64,000 nucleotides of DNA from Dactylonectria macrodidyma (GCA_020744425.1 JAGMUV010000004.1:4402001-4466000), one strand, 5' to 3'. Shown: positions 44,996 through 56,562, numbered from the stretch's first letter. The notes: generated by a model not told the origin, from the letters alone. Made by a program: numbers and translations.

Positions 44996-46887
44996 AAAAA
45001 GTATATATTTAATATAAGTAGCTCTTTAGCTATTAATATAACTTAATTACTTTAATTTATTCTAATTATTATATATTATTATTTATTAACTATTACTTAA
45101 TATAATACTATAATTACTATTTAATAAATATAACTTAATTACTTTATTAATATAGACTTTAGTTTATTCTTTAAAACCTATTTTTAATTTACTTTATACT
45201 TTATATAAATTAGTTTAAAAATATAACTATTATATATTAATAGCTCTTATTTAAATAGTGTAAAGTCCTTATATATAAAATATATAATTAATAAAGAAAT
45301 ATCTCCTTTAGCTTTTATTAAAGGTTACTAAGTAGTAAAAGTATAAGCTTATAGCTTATATAAGGATATTCTTATAAAAAGTAATAAAGTAAGAAGTATA
45401 TAAAGATAAGAGAGTCTTATTAGAAGATAGTGTATTATAGTTTATACTAATAGTGTATGATTCTATTATATGAGAAAATAAGTCCTAGGGGTAGTCCTTC
45501 TTTTATAGACAATTTAAGCCAGCAAATATGTAGTCACTAAGACATAAGGTATACTATTAGGAAGCTCAAAAATTCAGCTATTTAGTGGTATTATTTTTGT
45601 AATTATATGTCAAGGAAATGCCGAGATATCTTGATTTCAAATCACGGAGGAATTGAAAGCCTTAATTATAAAGCAAAATTGCCTGATTTCAAAGCACGGA
45701 CTAATATTAGGCTGACTAGCTATTATTAGTTATATAGTGTGAATAGTGTTATTAATACTGTGTTTTAGTATATTTAAATAGAATTTTATATAGAATTTTT
45801 AAGCTTATAATAAAGCTTAAAACTTAGCTTATTAAAGGAGATATATATTTATATATTTATTTAAGTTTAACAGCTTTTATTAAATAAGACTATAAATAAT
45901 ATATTTAAAATCTCCTGATTTTTAGCTTTATAATAATATATAATATACTTTAGAAAGCCTACCTTCCTTATATTATAATTATTCAGCTGAAGGCTGACTC
46001 TATATTAGTTCTTAAGCTTTTCTAAATAATGAGGGTTTAGTGCAAATAGGGATAAATAAGTTTATTAGGATCTGATTGGTCTAAATTTTGTATTACCAGT
46101 TGCTAAAGAAGGCTGGATTAGTTAGTAGCTCTAGAAAAAGTGAGTATTTACAAGCCACTATCTGTTACTGCTTCTTTATTTACTTCTTTATTTATCTGTA
46201 TTATTGCTAAATTTGCTTAGCGATCTATTTATTTGCTTAGCTAAGTAACCTTTCTTCTATTATCGATCCTAATATACTATATGACTGAGGATGGATGCTG
46301 ATTTTAAGAGTAATATAAGCTCTGGATCTGATTTTAAAGTCCATTGCCTGTCTTATAACTAAATAAAACCAGTAAGTGACTTTATTAGTAAGAAGAAATA
46401 ATAAAAATCTGCTAATCAAACTACAGCCTGCTTAGAATACTAGGACTAGCGCAATTCTGAAGTAACTGATATTATTAGTATAGTCTATATACCTCCCTAA
46501 CCTGATTAAGCATGCTAGATCCAAAGGTGCAGTCCTAACATAAGGCACTTAGCCATCCGTCCTTCCTTAGTTAAGAGATCTGCTCTAAAAAGAACTAATA
46601 GAAATACTAGCCTATCGCTTCTTAATAAAAGATCCAGAACCTAGCCTATATCACTACTAAAGCTATAGTAACTTCATATAACTAGGAGTTTATTTAAAGA
46701 GTTAATTAGCTAACTATATATAGTACTAAGGACTCTAATTCTACTAACCTAATAAAGCACGCAGCATTTCCATACTCTAGCTCCCTTACCTCCTATATAG
46801 CTAATAGCACATCCAATCGCCTTACATTCTAACCTATCTACTGTCCGAAGTAGTATAACTAGTTTAGATTATTCTTATTTAGCTACT
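44996..46887. other. AT-rich repeat relics, unassigned
   Basis: About 1.9 kb of very AT-rich sequence. Near 45640-45710 TGATTTCAAATCACGGA and TGATTTCAAAGCACGGA form a short direct repeat. At 46470-46870 the minus strand has protein-like scraps (RADLLTKEGRMAKCLMLG) that suggest a decayed transposon gene of unknown type. Confidence 0.4.
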
Positions 46888-47382
46888 TATTATGACCCGG
46901 ACAGCCGGGCATGTATGAGACCCTATTTAATAGCTGTTATCCACACCTATGATTGCTACTATTGTGATTATAGACTTATCTTTTAGCCTAACAGGCTAGG
47001 AGACGTAATGCGAAGTGTGGATCGTTATACAATAATCACATAATGCGGGTCAACGCGATAAGAGGTCGTGAGTTCGATTCCAGGGTCACTAGCTTTGACA
47101 AGGAATCCCACTACTAGCTCAGACTAGGCCCGATCGGCTAGTCGGGGTAGGGCAGCTAGCGCAGATGATAAGGCCTGTTCACCCTTGTCAGCGCCCGGAC
47201 TAGTGGGCTTGAGGACAAGCCACTGGGAGGGGAGACATCGTGTTACGACCTGGACAGCCGGGCGTGCATGAGACCCTATTTAATAGCTGTTATCCACACC
47301 TATGATTGCTACCATTGTGATTATAGACTTATCTTTTGGCCTGACGGGCTAGGAAACGTAATGCGAAGTGTGGATCGTTATA
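46888..47382 (+). mobile_element. TRIM-like miniature LTR retroelement 2
   Basis: Two 142-bp direct repeats (46888-47029 and 47241-47382) differ almost only by transitions: the right starts TGTTACGACC, the left TATTATGACC. Flanking pentamers CTACT (46883-46887) and CTATT (47383-47387) fit a target duplication with one C-to-T change. The 211-bp interior is GC-normal, non-coding, and ends in a purine tract (GGGAGGGGAGA) before the right repeat. It contains GGTCAACGCG and AGGTCGTGAGTTCGATTCC (B-box-like, 47071-47081) close to the left repeat. Family differs from TRIM-like element 1, but the layout is the same. Confidence 0.8.
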
Positions 47383-47387
47383 CTATT

Positions 47388-49969
47388 AAGCTCTATAAGG
47401 CTAAGAAGCATCTAAAACCCTCCTTATATTATTATAATAGAGTTTAATAAATATAATAAACTAATATTCTTAACTACTTTTAATAATAAGAAGATTATAC
47501 TAACTCTTTTAATAAAAAGAGACTTCCTTATTAAAACCACTCTTTATACTTATACTTAGTTTCTTCTAATTATATACTATATAATTACTATATATAAGTT
47601 ATAAAGCATTACTAAAGATATAATAATTATAGATCTATTTTATTAGGACTTTTTAACTAGTTTAAACTATATAACTATCTCTTATATAAAAACACTTAAG
47701 GGTCTAATATTAAATACATTATTTAATTATAATTACTTAATCTATAAGTCTCCTCTAGATAGTATAAAGATAAAGATAAAGGATTAGGAGCTTAAGAAAC
47801 GATAAGTACTTATATAGAATCTATATATATTATAAAATACTAAGAATAGCTATAGTAGTAAATTAGTACGTAGATAATGCAGTAGTAGTAATAGCTTCCC
47901 GGCCTATAGACACACAGCCTTCGGCTGAGGCTACTCCATGCGCCCCATCGCCGCTCCAATGTGCATAGGGTGACATAGTATTTTAAAAGATATTAAATAT
48001 GTTGGATGTGATGGGGGAGAATCAAACCGAAGATTGATTCTCAGCTGCCTGATTGAGAATTAACGAAACTGCATGTTGGCACGCGACGCTTAGATGAGCA
48101 AATCCGGCCAATAGCCTCAGCCATTAAGATGTATTTATAGTAAGACGTATCGAATGCGCAGTACCAATCGAATCGACTAACTGGAATCCCGCTGACTCTG
48201 ATATTGTTGAATTGGACCCATGTTAGAATACCTCGGCGCGAGATGGTCACTCAAGAATAGGCGGTCACCTAAGCTATCCAACAACACGAAGTGCGGACAG
48301 CTGCTCAAACCATGGCAGGGACACATGATGGACGCCATTGTCTTGAACGAAGACCAATAAGAAATGGTAATGGGGGAGAGAAACTGTCGACTCAACAGCA
48401 AAGTGTGACCATATTGGGAATGATTTGGAAGGCGACGCTAAAGGTTACAGTCAGTCCCGGTCGCTCCTCGCGTTGCTTACCCCGCAAATCCTGTCATCTG
48501 TCAGATCAAGTGGTGGTCAGGTAAAGCGACCCGGCCCGTGCCGATCGCTTAGAACCTACGAAATACTCCGCATTTTCTAGTCAAAAGTAATCGCGGACGC
48601 GCTGCTGCGACTAGAGCTGTACTATGTTGGAATTACTTGCAGCTGTAAACGTAATCCACAACGCAAAGAATTGTCGAGCTACAAAAACGTCACCAGAACA
48701 ACGCTCGGGCCTCCTTCAAACGTACCTACTGCCGTTGTTAATGAGATGCCCCTGCAACCTGACGGCTAGCAACCTCAGTTCGGCAATGGCAATTTCCAAT
48801 TCGGCTGACTGACAAAATGCATGACTGTTTTGATTTTGCCAGGTTTGGGTGTTAGGCAGCAATAGATTAATGCAGTTTCTGGCAATATTGCCGAGAAAAA
48901 AACCGCATCTTACCGGTTTATCCACCGTGGCTTGCTGCTGCTGGAGCATAAGCATCTCTCATAGGTCTCGTATGGTGTGAGGCAATGCAGCGGCTAATCT
49001 ATGTCAAATAGATGACGCAGATTATCCTGTTAGCTTTCTGCGAGCTATACGAGGTGAGCCGGTCTACCTTATGGCGACTTGCTGACAGGCTGTGCGGGGT
49101 ATGTGACACACTTTCAGCTACTTACTCACAGTCCACATTCGCCCTGCCTGTAAGGCTCAGGCCCTACGGCGGCCTGTTGTGGCTGCAGCCGGTCAATCAA
49201 GCCGTCAAGGGTAGGCTTTTCAGCAAACATAGGGCAAGCAATCAACGGGCTGTACGCTACCTCACGGTCTGTCCCCGGGGGCCTCAGCTCACCGTAGAGA
49301 CAGAACTATCGAAACGCTGACAAGGTTGGTAAACTCGCCGAACCAATAGCTCTGCAGCATGCTTGAGGCCAGTGCACTGACAAGGGCCATGCGGTAATCT
49401 GAGGGAGAAGATCGTCGTGATGCAGACAGCTAAGTCCCTGCAGGCAACTAAGCCCTGCACAAAAAGGGTTCTATTGATCCCTTTGCAGCACCAGCTTACA
49501 TCTAGACCGCCCACGCTAACTTGTTTCAGTTCTACGAGGCCTAGCATACTCATGAAGAGACCCTAGTGCAGACCTTTGAGCTCAACATTATGCCATTCCG
49601 GCATTGCCGTTACATAGCTGAACATCCCCATTAGGGGCAACACGGCATTTCTCGTGGAATGGCGCTTGTAGGAATCCTGGCTTGACGACAGCCACAGAAA
49701 ACAATCCCGCCGTAACCGAGCAGAAGATTTGCTGTCGTGAGACGAATAGGTTGAGCCGTGGGAGAATGACAATAATCATTGGTCAAGACGCGAAACTGAT
49801 TTGTGATGGTAGCATCACATGTTTACTGGCAGAATTCACTATAAATATGGGACATTCCTCTGTGTAGAATATTCTCAGATAGACCAAAAGACAGACAAAC
49901 AAGACTTCCAAGCATTAAAGGCTAGATTTACTCTAACAATCCAGTGCGGTTCAAGAATCATTTTTCAAC
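47388..49969. other. Edge of the AT-rich block, then spacer without a recognised gene
   Basis: AT-rich to about 47.88 kb, then an abrupt return to normal composition. From 48.0 to 49.97 kb only short frames without family features are present. The promoter of the coiled-coil gene lies at the right end. Confidence 0.5.
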
Positions 49970-52073
49970 ATGGGTCATCACAAGCAACCCAAGATCGGGT
50001 CTCAGTATGTTTCACTAACTTGCCTCTACGCGAACTCCTCACTTACCTGCAACAGGACCACCATCTTTCCGACTGCGTCACTGATTGAGAACATCACCCT
50101 TGAGTGCACACGCCCTACTGAGGAGCCAGCTCTGAAGCGCCTCACGCAGCCATTGCCATTTTCGAATAACATCACTGAGAACTTGGCTTGGGCAACTGCC
50201 TTCATTGACCGTGCCGGATACCTCACCGAGGCAAGTGGTTTCCGGCTCTTCATTGCTGCCTGCTTAGAAAAAGCTCGCTGACCAGCATGCAGGACTATGA
50301 GCTTCTGAGGAAGAGATTGCATGCCGCGATTGATACCATCGGAAATGATGCCATCGAGATGACACTGCTCCGTCAGCAATTGCATGCTCAGGCTCACAAG
50401 GTCGCACAACTCGAGACTACGGTTGCTGGTCAAGAGAAGGTAAAACAAGGGCTCGAGGAGCGGCTGGCCAAGGGCCGTGCTACTGCACTCAAGGTTGAGA
50501 AGGACCTGGCCCGCAAGCTTCGCAACACCGAAAAGGCTCTCCGGCAATCAAAGACAGCCGAGAAGCGTCTCAAGGACAAACTTGACAAGACACTCCTCGA
50601 GGAACATGAAAGATGGCTTCAGGAGGCTGAACATGACAGGGAGGACCACGAGTCAATCGACAGCGCCCATGATGCTCTGGAGCGAGTTCTCCAGGAAAAG
50701 GCCGCTCTGCAGGCTGAGCTGGACAGCAAGAGCCTGGAGCTAAGTTCGACCCAGCATGACCTCGATGCTGCCAAGGAGACCTTGAGCGCTTGTAAGCAGA
50801 ACTGCGAGGCCAAGGAGGCAGAGATCAAGGCTCTCATCGATCAGCTTGCTGCTGCCAACCGGACAAACACTGAGCTCTCCACGAGTCTCGATGCCGCCAC
50901 CGCTCAACTGTCGGCCAAGGAGCAGGAGGTAGCAGCCGCTGCCCAGGCACTCGGCGAGGTGACCAGGAATCTTGCCGAGGCCAATGAGAAGATCACCCAG
51001 AAGGACAGCGCCATCAGCACCCTCGAGGCCAACTTGTCAGCTGCCACGGAGGAGCGAGACCAGAAGCTTAAGCTGCTCGAGGATCTTCAAAAATCTACCG
51101 AGGAGACCCAGAAGGCGCTCCAAGATAAGATTGACGAGTTGAGCGCACACGATCTCGAGGATCACCAGCGCTTGGAGGCGGCTAACGAGGCCAAGCGACT
51201 CTCTGAAGAGTCTGTCAGTGACTTGCAGGCCAAGATTGAGGCCGCCAACGCTCATGACGCCGAGAACCAGAGGAGGCTGGCGGCAGAGGAGGAGGCCAAG
51301 CGCGCGGCGGAGGCAGAGCTCGAGAGAGTGAAGCTCCAGCTCGAGGAGGCCAACAAGCCCAAGCTTCCAAACACTGTGGTAAGTGTCCGTGTGAAAATAT
51401 GGTCAATGCATGGAGTACTAATGGCGTTTCAGACTCTCTCTAACCCCATCCCAATTGTTGGCAGCTTGGGCGGTGCTTCGGACAACTTCGACGACATTTT
51501 CTACCCCATCGTGTCCTCATTCCCCATTACAATATACGGCCACTCCTCCACTAATGTATTTGTGTCCATCAATGGACTCTTCAGTCTCGACGTAGGCGAC
51601 CGCAGCTACAGCTATCAGAGCCTGCCCGCTCGAAATGCGTCCCTCCCCGAGTACACTCTGTTCCCCTTCTGGTGCGATCTCTACATCTACAAGGACACCC
51701 CCCAAGGTATCTACTACGAGATTGCCGGCCAAGCCCCCTCACGCACACTCTGCATTGAATGGTATGTCTCTCGTTACGGAGACAAGAACCAGTATTACCA
51801 CTTCAACATGTTGTTGGAGGAAGCGCGGCCTAACGTCGTCACCTACAAGTACTTCGAGGCACTGGACAAGGGCGGAAAGTGCACTATAGGAGCTCAGGGC
51901 CCCAACAGTGAGTTTGCTTCATATTCTAGTTCTCGATATAATTTGGCTAAAAAGAGTGTCTAGATGCCCAGCTGTGGTCCTACAACCAAGAGAAGGTGGT
52001 TCCGGGTGTTCAGGTCTTCATTGACACCTCATCGGGTTCGGTGTCTGAGAGCACATTCTCCGTCCCCCATTAA
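49970..52073 (+). CDS. Long coiled-coil protein with an unrecognised C-terminal beta-rich domain
   Basis: Five exons, 49970..50004, 50056..50230, 50293..51378, 51433..51907 and 51964..52073, give 626 residues. Intron 1 is GTATGT...CAG (51 nt, with a CTAAC branch site). Intron 2 is GC-AG with a perfect GC donor (GAG|GCAAGT) and is needed to join YLTE to DYELLRKRL past a TGA. Introns 3 and 4 are GT-AG. Residues 1-70 are polar; about 75-435 form an almost unbroken Glu/Lys/Ala/Gln coiled coil with heptads; about 435-626 are a globular domain with SSTNVFVSINGLFSLDVGD, LPEYTLFPFWCDLYIYKD and HFNMLLEEARPNVVTYKYFE. That domain resembles extracellular NIDO-type folds by eye, but there is no signal peptide. 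Function unknown. It stands alone between transposon-rich flanks. Confidence 0.8.
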
Positions 52074-52532
52074 GCAGAAAGGTCCAGTAGGAAGCACAGA
52101 TTGTATTGGAGTCCTAGTTCTGACAAGCACGGTTGATGTAAATCATCTATGTGGTCTAGGAATAGTGTATAGAGCTCCTAAGTTGCCAGTGATTACCTCA
52201 CCCAGAGTCAATCCTTGAAAAGATGACAGTTTCTCACTCACTTATATATCCCCGTTCACTCTAGGACTTCGTACCTCCTCATTCAGCGAGTAATTACATC
52301 AGTTCACACATTTGAATTGTTATTGCTATTATTACTGGCAGATCTGGGCTACCTCATCCGTCCACATCTCTCATTTAGCTTTATGAGTATAAATCAGAAA
52401 ATCAGAAGCAGCATCGCATAACAATAACAATCCGGTCTAACTCAAAGTCATAAAGTATGTCTAAGGCGTAACATTTATAATTTAGTGGATCAAGATATGA
52501 TAGTGGGTAATATAAATTATAGTTAACTAACG
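52074..52532. other. 3' flank of the coiled-coil gene
   Basis: Ordinary sequence falling in GC content towards the TIR element; no gene. Confidence 0.5.
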
Positions 52533-52963
52533 TATATGATAAGCATGCGACGCATCCAAGTATGCGACGCATTTCCAATTTATACCTAAAACAGTACTTT
52601 TTTAAAAATTCTTTAAAAATTTAAACTAGACTCAAAATAGCTTATATTTTATATTTAGGTTTAATAAGTATATAAAAATAAGTAAAGATTTTTTTAGATT
52701 TTTAAAAGATTTTATTTATAAACTTATTTTAAAAAATCTTATTCGCACTATTTTTTTTCTTATTTATAATTTTAAAAAGCTAAATAAATTAGTTAAAAAT
52801 CTAATAAAAATACTAACTTATGACTTTTTTAGTTAATTATTTAAAATTAATTTTCTAAAATTCCTAAGACTATGCAGCCCATTTTAGAAAATTTAAAGTT
52901 TACTCTTTTAGTATATAGTATAAGTGCGTTGTATACTTGGATGCGTCGCATGCTTATTATATA
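52533..52963. mobile_element. TIR element (MITE), copy 2, inverted relative to copy 1
   Basis: The left end TATATGATAAGCATGCGACG and the right end, reverse-complemented (TATATAATAAGCATGCGACG), match over about 40 bp with a few transitions. Inside each end the unit GCGACGCAT recurs about 14 bp further in (ATGCGACGCATCCAAGTATG then CGACGCAT). The interior shares AT-rich words with 43911-44330 in reverse complement. Non-coding, 431 bp. Confidence 0.75.
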
Positions 52964-53627
52964 TGTTAATAATAAATTTATTAATAGTTAGTATGCTTTT
53001 TATTTATAAAGTGATAAATAAGTATATATTTATATTAAGTGTATTATATTTAACTTACTATATATAAGTAACTTTAATTATTTAAATGTTTATAGAAAAT
53101 TGAGTCTATTATTTTAGCTTATATATCTAGAGTCAGTATATATTTTAAATAATATATATCAGTTAAGCACTTAAGCTTGCTTATATGCAGTATAAGATAA
53201 GCTAAGAGCAAGTTCTTAAAAAATAAACTGAAGGTTTATATTAGTAAAGTAATTAAGTTATACTTATTAAATAATATTTAAAATATTATATTAAATAATA
53301 GTTTATATATAATAATACATAGCAGTTAGATTGTATTGAGGCAATTAGGTTTTATTAATAGCTGAGAAGCTGCTCATATTAGATGTGCATTTCTCAAATA
53401 ACTATGAACAAGTTGGATCGCGATGCCTGAGAGATCGTGCGATCCTTCTGCAATTAGATGAAACTTGTAGGTATTAACTTATATTATTGCTAGTCTTGAC
53501 CGCTCTGGGACCCCTTGGGTCCTGCATGGGTCGTAATACTTAAAGCTATTATTATGTATTCTGCTATGCTTATTAAATAAGCTACCTAGGCTACTTATAT
53601 GCATTTAGAAGTGTGTAAATTTAGAAA
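52964..53627. other. AT-rich relic, no gene seen
   Basis: RIP-like composition to about 53.35 kb, then mixed. No terminal repeats or coding remnant found. Confidence 0.45.
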
Positions 53628-53945
53628 GGGCATGGTATTTGTTGCTGTTTTTCAGCTGTTTCTGCAAATACTCTTATACGCGCGCAATTACGCTAGGCGG
53701 CAGTTTCGAATTTGGCCCGGTTATATCAGGCTGGAGGGCATCGGTGATTCAATATTTATCGCATGTTTGCTTATCGAGCCGGGCATTGAATATAGCGCCA
53801 ATATCGTCTCACGGAATATCAGGAAACTGATCAGCCTTTCTCACCTCAGCCCATTTGCTTTTGGTTTGCAGTCAGCGATTTACAACGTGTGCGATTGCCG
53901 CCCCATCAGCCTCGGAAGCGTGTTAAAATTCGTTCACAGGCTTTA
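53628..53945 (-). pseudogene. Decayed coding fragment of unknown family
   Basis: One minus-strand frame of about 106 codons reads as protein (HASEADGAAIAHVVNR, LQTKSKWAEVRKADQFPDIP, DDIGAIFNARLDKQTCDKY, ITDALQPDITGPNSKLPPSV, EYLQKQLKNSNKYHA) but is cut by five stops. Two are TAA where CAA would be sense, three are TGA where CGA would be; each is a single C-to-T change. I do not recognise the family. The opposite strand holds a longer uninterrupted frame, which I regard as the shadow. Confidence 0.5.
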
Positions 53946-55164
53946 GCACATCGATCGCAGCCTCGAGTTTTAGCCATAAGCTATTGTCTTTAATGATTTA
54001 TACCGCTTTAGGTAGTAGAATGGGATAATCTTGAGATCGCAGCTCATCTCGCGCATCATTTCGAATAGACTAGTGTCTGGCAGGCTCTCGAGAACGGAGG
54101 GAGAAGAAAGAATTGTACTAAGAACCCCAGCGTGTAATTACGCTATTCGGAACGAACCAGTTAGTATATCGATGTCTCAGCCACAGCTGGCAATTTAGCG
54201 GGTCCTTGTGATCAAGGAATGAACCCGTTTGGTGCGACGCCTGTACACTGAGCATCCGGGAAGGTCGTGGGTATTCTTGCAGAGTGTGCAACAGCGGGGA
54301 TTTCGGCTTGTGCGTCGAGTGCTTCGACAAAAGTATCCGATACCGTGATAGTTCTCACGTGCTAGTGCCTCAGTGAGCCCCGAAGAGTGGCCCGTATCGT
54401 CATGCCCTCCCCAAATCAACAAAGGAAATCCCAGCTTGTGACCAATAAGATTGCCTTAAAGATCGGTTGCTAAGAGAGAATAGGAACTAGATTTGCATTG
54501 GCGCTCCTAGAAACTGCTGCCCTTTGCACTAGACGACCCCCAAATCCAGTCCAGCCCAATCCAAGAAAATCACTGTTCTCTGCAACCACCAGTCCAAACA
54601 TCCTACCATTCGCTCTAGCCTTGGCCTTCGCGATCTCTGTCATCCTTAGAGTCAGAAAGTTATGGTTTACTACAGCCGCTTGCAGACCGTTGCTTCAATA
54701 AAGGGGGAATGGTTTGTCTTGCCGAGCCGTTGCCAGTCGAAACAGAAGAGGTCAACGCTCTGTTCTGGGGGTATTCATTCTGAAACCCCACCCTACTTGT
54801 CTCCCCTTGGAAGCCAATTTGACCACGACTTTTTGTTGATGATTGTATCCCGGCGGGAGTTTCGATATTTTCATTTTGGGGCTCCTCCGTCAATGTGCCA
54901 CCGACAAGAAATCGCGACGAATCGATGGATCCCATATCTCTTTCAATATATGCTGGAAAACTTTAGGGTTCTCCGAAAAAACCCTTTGCGGCTGCGGGTG
55001 TATGGAGATCCTCAACCTATCATCTAGGGACCGGGCAGGGAATACGGTCTGTTTTGTGTTCCCAAATTTGGTGATGGTTTGGGAGGACCCCGCTATGTCA
55101 CTCTATGTATTGTTGAGGAGCTTCGATTTATTATGGCTTGGTCCCTCGTAAGCTCTATAAGGCA
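53946..55164. other. Intergenic, no gene seen
   Basis: About 1.2 kb with short frames only and no supported feature. Confidence 0.45.
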
Positions 55165-55265
55165 GCTGGTGCACCTGCTGATTGCTACAATTGCGATCAA
55201 GGCACAATCTTTTGCCCTGTGACGTAACGGTCTGGGTGCCCGTTACTGTGACTAGCCGTCACACG
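55165..55265 (+). repeat. Probable solo-LTR relic related to TRIM-like element 2
   Basis: CACCTGCTGATTGCTACAAT onward to about 55240 aligns by eye with the second half of the 142-bp repeat of element 2 (CACCTATGATTGCTACCATT..., ATCTTTTGGCCTGACG). This copy has C/G where the other two have T/A, so it may be less RIP-altered. Ends are not defined. Confidence 0.45.
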
Positions 55266-55531
55266 ATTCGTCCGATAAAGAAGTCGTGTGTGTCAGGATA
55301 GTAGCAAACTTGTCAGTCTAGAAAAACCATGAGGTGATCGTGCGAGTCATGGACCATTCAATCAGCACATTGCTCTCTAATGACTGCATCTCACCATTTT
55401 TACGTTCCTAACCCTGACTATTATCCGTAGAGTTATATTTCTAAATTAAGTAGATATATAATATATTACCCTAATGCTTAAACTTCCAGTTATAAATCGA
55501 CCTTACTAGCCACAGTTTGCTCTACGTCGCA

Positions 55532-56562
55532 TTACTTAGTTAGGTCTGATCTATCGCTATCTACAAATAGCCTATATATACTTCTAAAGTCTTGTCCTTT
55601 ACACTTTTCACTCATTACTGCTTGGTTGAATAGTTCTTGAACTGCCGGCGCAAAAACACTCTTAGCGTTGAGCTGCTTACTAAGCTCTATCGACATCCCA
55701 AGGACACCGCGACATAGTTCCGTCGTAAAGCCCCCCTTAAAGTCATTTGCGGAAGAGGCAGTAGCAGATATGCCCTTGACGGGATTTTGTTCCCGGCTAT
55801 TGCGTGACATTCCTGTCGAGGCGTTAATGACACCAGCTAGAACAGCAGGGTCAAGCCCGTAGAGCCGTCCCATGTTCATGCCCTCGCAGACTCCAATCAT
55901 GTTGATAGCAGAGAGGTAGTTGTTAATCAGCTTTGTAGCCAGACCTGCACCAGCTCCACCACAGTGGAAAATGCTTTCCGCCTTTCCCATGCTGACGATG
56001 ACAGACTTGACCTGTTCAAAGATGCCTGGGCTGCTACCAACCATGAAAGTCAGTGTGCCAGCGTTAGCGCCACCGACGCCTCCTGAGACGGGTGCATCAG
56101 CGAAAACCCCAAGTCCAGACTGCTGTACAGCCTCTCCAATGTAGCGTGAAGCCTCGACGTCAATCGTCGAACAGTCGATGAAGATCTTGTCCTCCTTTTT
56201 CTCAGAAGAGTCAAGGGAGAGCAGACCAGTGATGGGATTGGTAAAGACTTCACGGACATGCTCTCCTCTGGGAAGCATGGTGATGATGATATCCTGCCGT
56301 TCCATTAGTCATTTGACGTACAACTGGGCCGTATCAAGTCACTCACGCTTTTTTCAGAAATTTCTCTTGGGCTAGTCGCCACCTGAATATCACCAGGGGT
56401 CTCAGCAACCCATTGGTCACGGCGTTCCGCAACGACTTCGCACACGTATAGTGTCGAGCTTTTCGGTATCCGGGCTCTTAGGTTCTTGGCCATTCCCCAG
56501 CCCATGACCCCAAGCCCGATGAAACCATATGACCGTGAGAGTGAGTTGTTCTGACCGGCCAT
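55532..56562 (-). CDS. 3-hydroxyisobutyrate dehydrogenase-like beta-hydroxyacid dehydrogenase
   Basis: Exons 56562..56347 and 56293..55532 (minus) give 325 residues; the 53-nt intron (GTGAGT...CAG) joins REISEKS to DIIITMLPRG. The NAD(P) loop YGFIGLGVMGWGMAKNL lies near the N terminus. Next come IFIDCSTIDVEASRYIG, the substrate motif FADAPVSGGVGGANAGTLTF and the catalytic-lysine helix GAGLATKLINNYLSAINMIG. Family members oxidise 3-hydroxyisobutyrate (valine catabolism) or related hydroxyacids such as tartronate semialdehyde. The start at MAGQNNS gives the usual length; the frame is open for 52 more codons from 56718 and could carry a mitochondrial presequence. It heads a run of catabolic genes to the right, several of them broken. 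Confidence 0.88.

Noticed and set aside
47040..47095. Possible functional tRNA gene in TRIM-like element 2
   Set aside because: Only T-arm and D-arm-like words are present, with no anticodon arm or acceptor stem.
51379..51432. Reading the 54-nt intron 3 of the coiled-coil gene as coding
   Set aside because: It has no stop and is a multiple of three, but carries GTAAGT, a TACTAAT branch site and TTTCAG, so splicing is preferred.
53599..53946. Plus-strand frame of 115 codons as a gene
   Set aside because: The minus strand has the protein-like frame with transition-type stops; the plus frame is probably its shadow.
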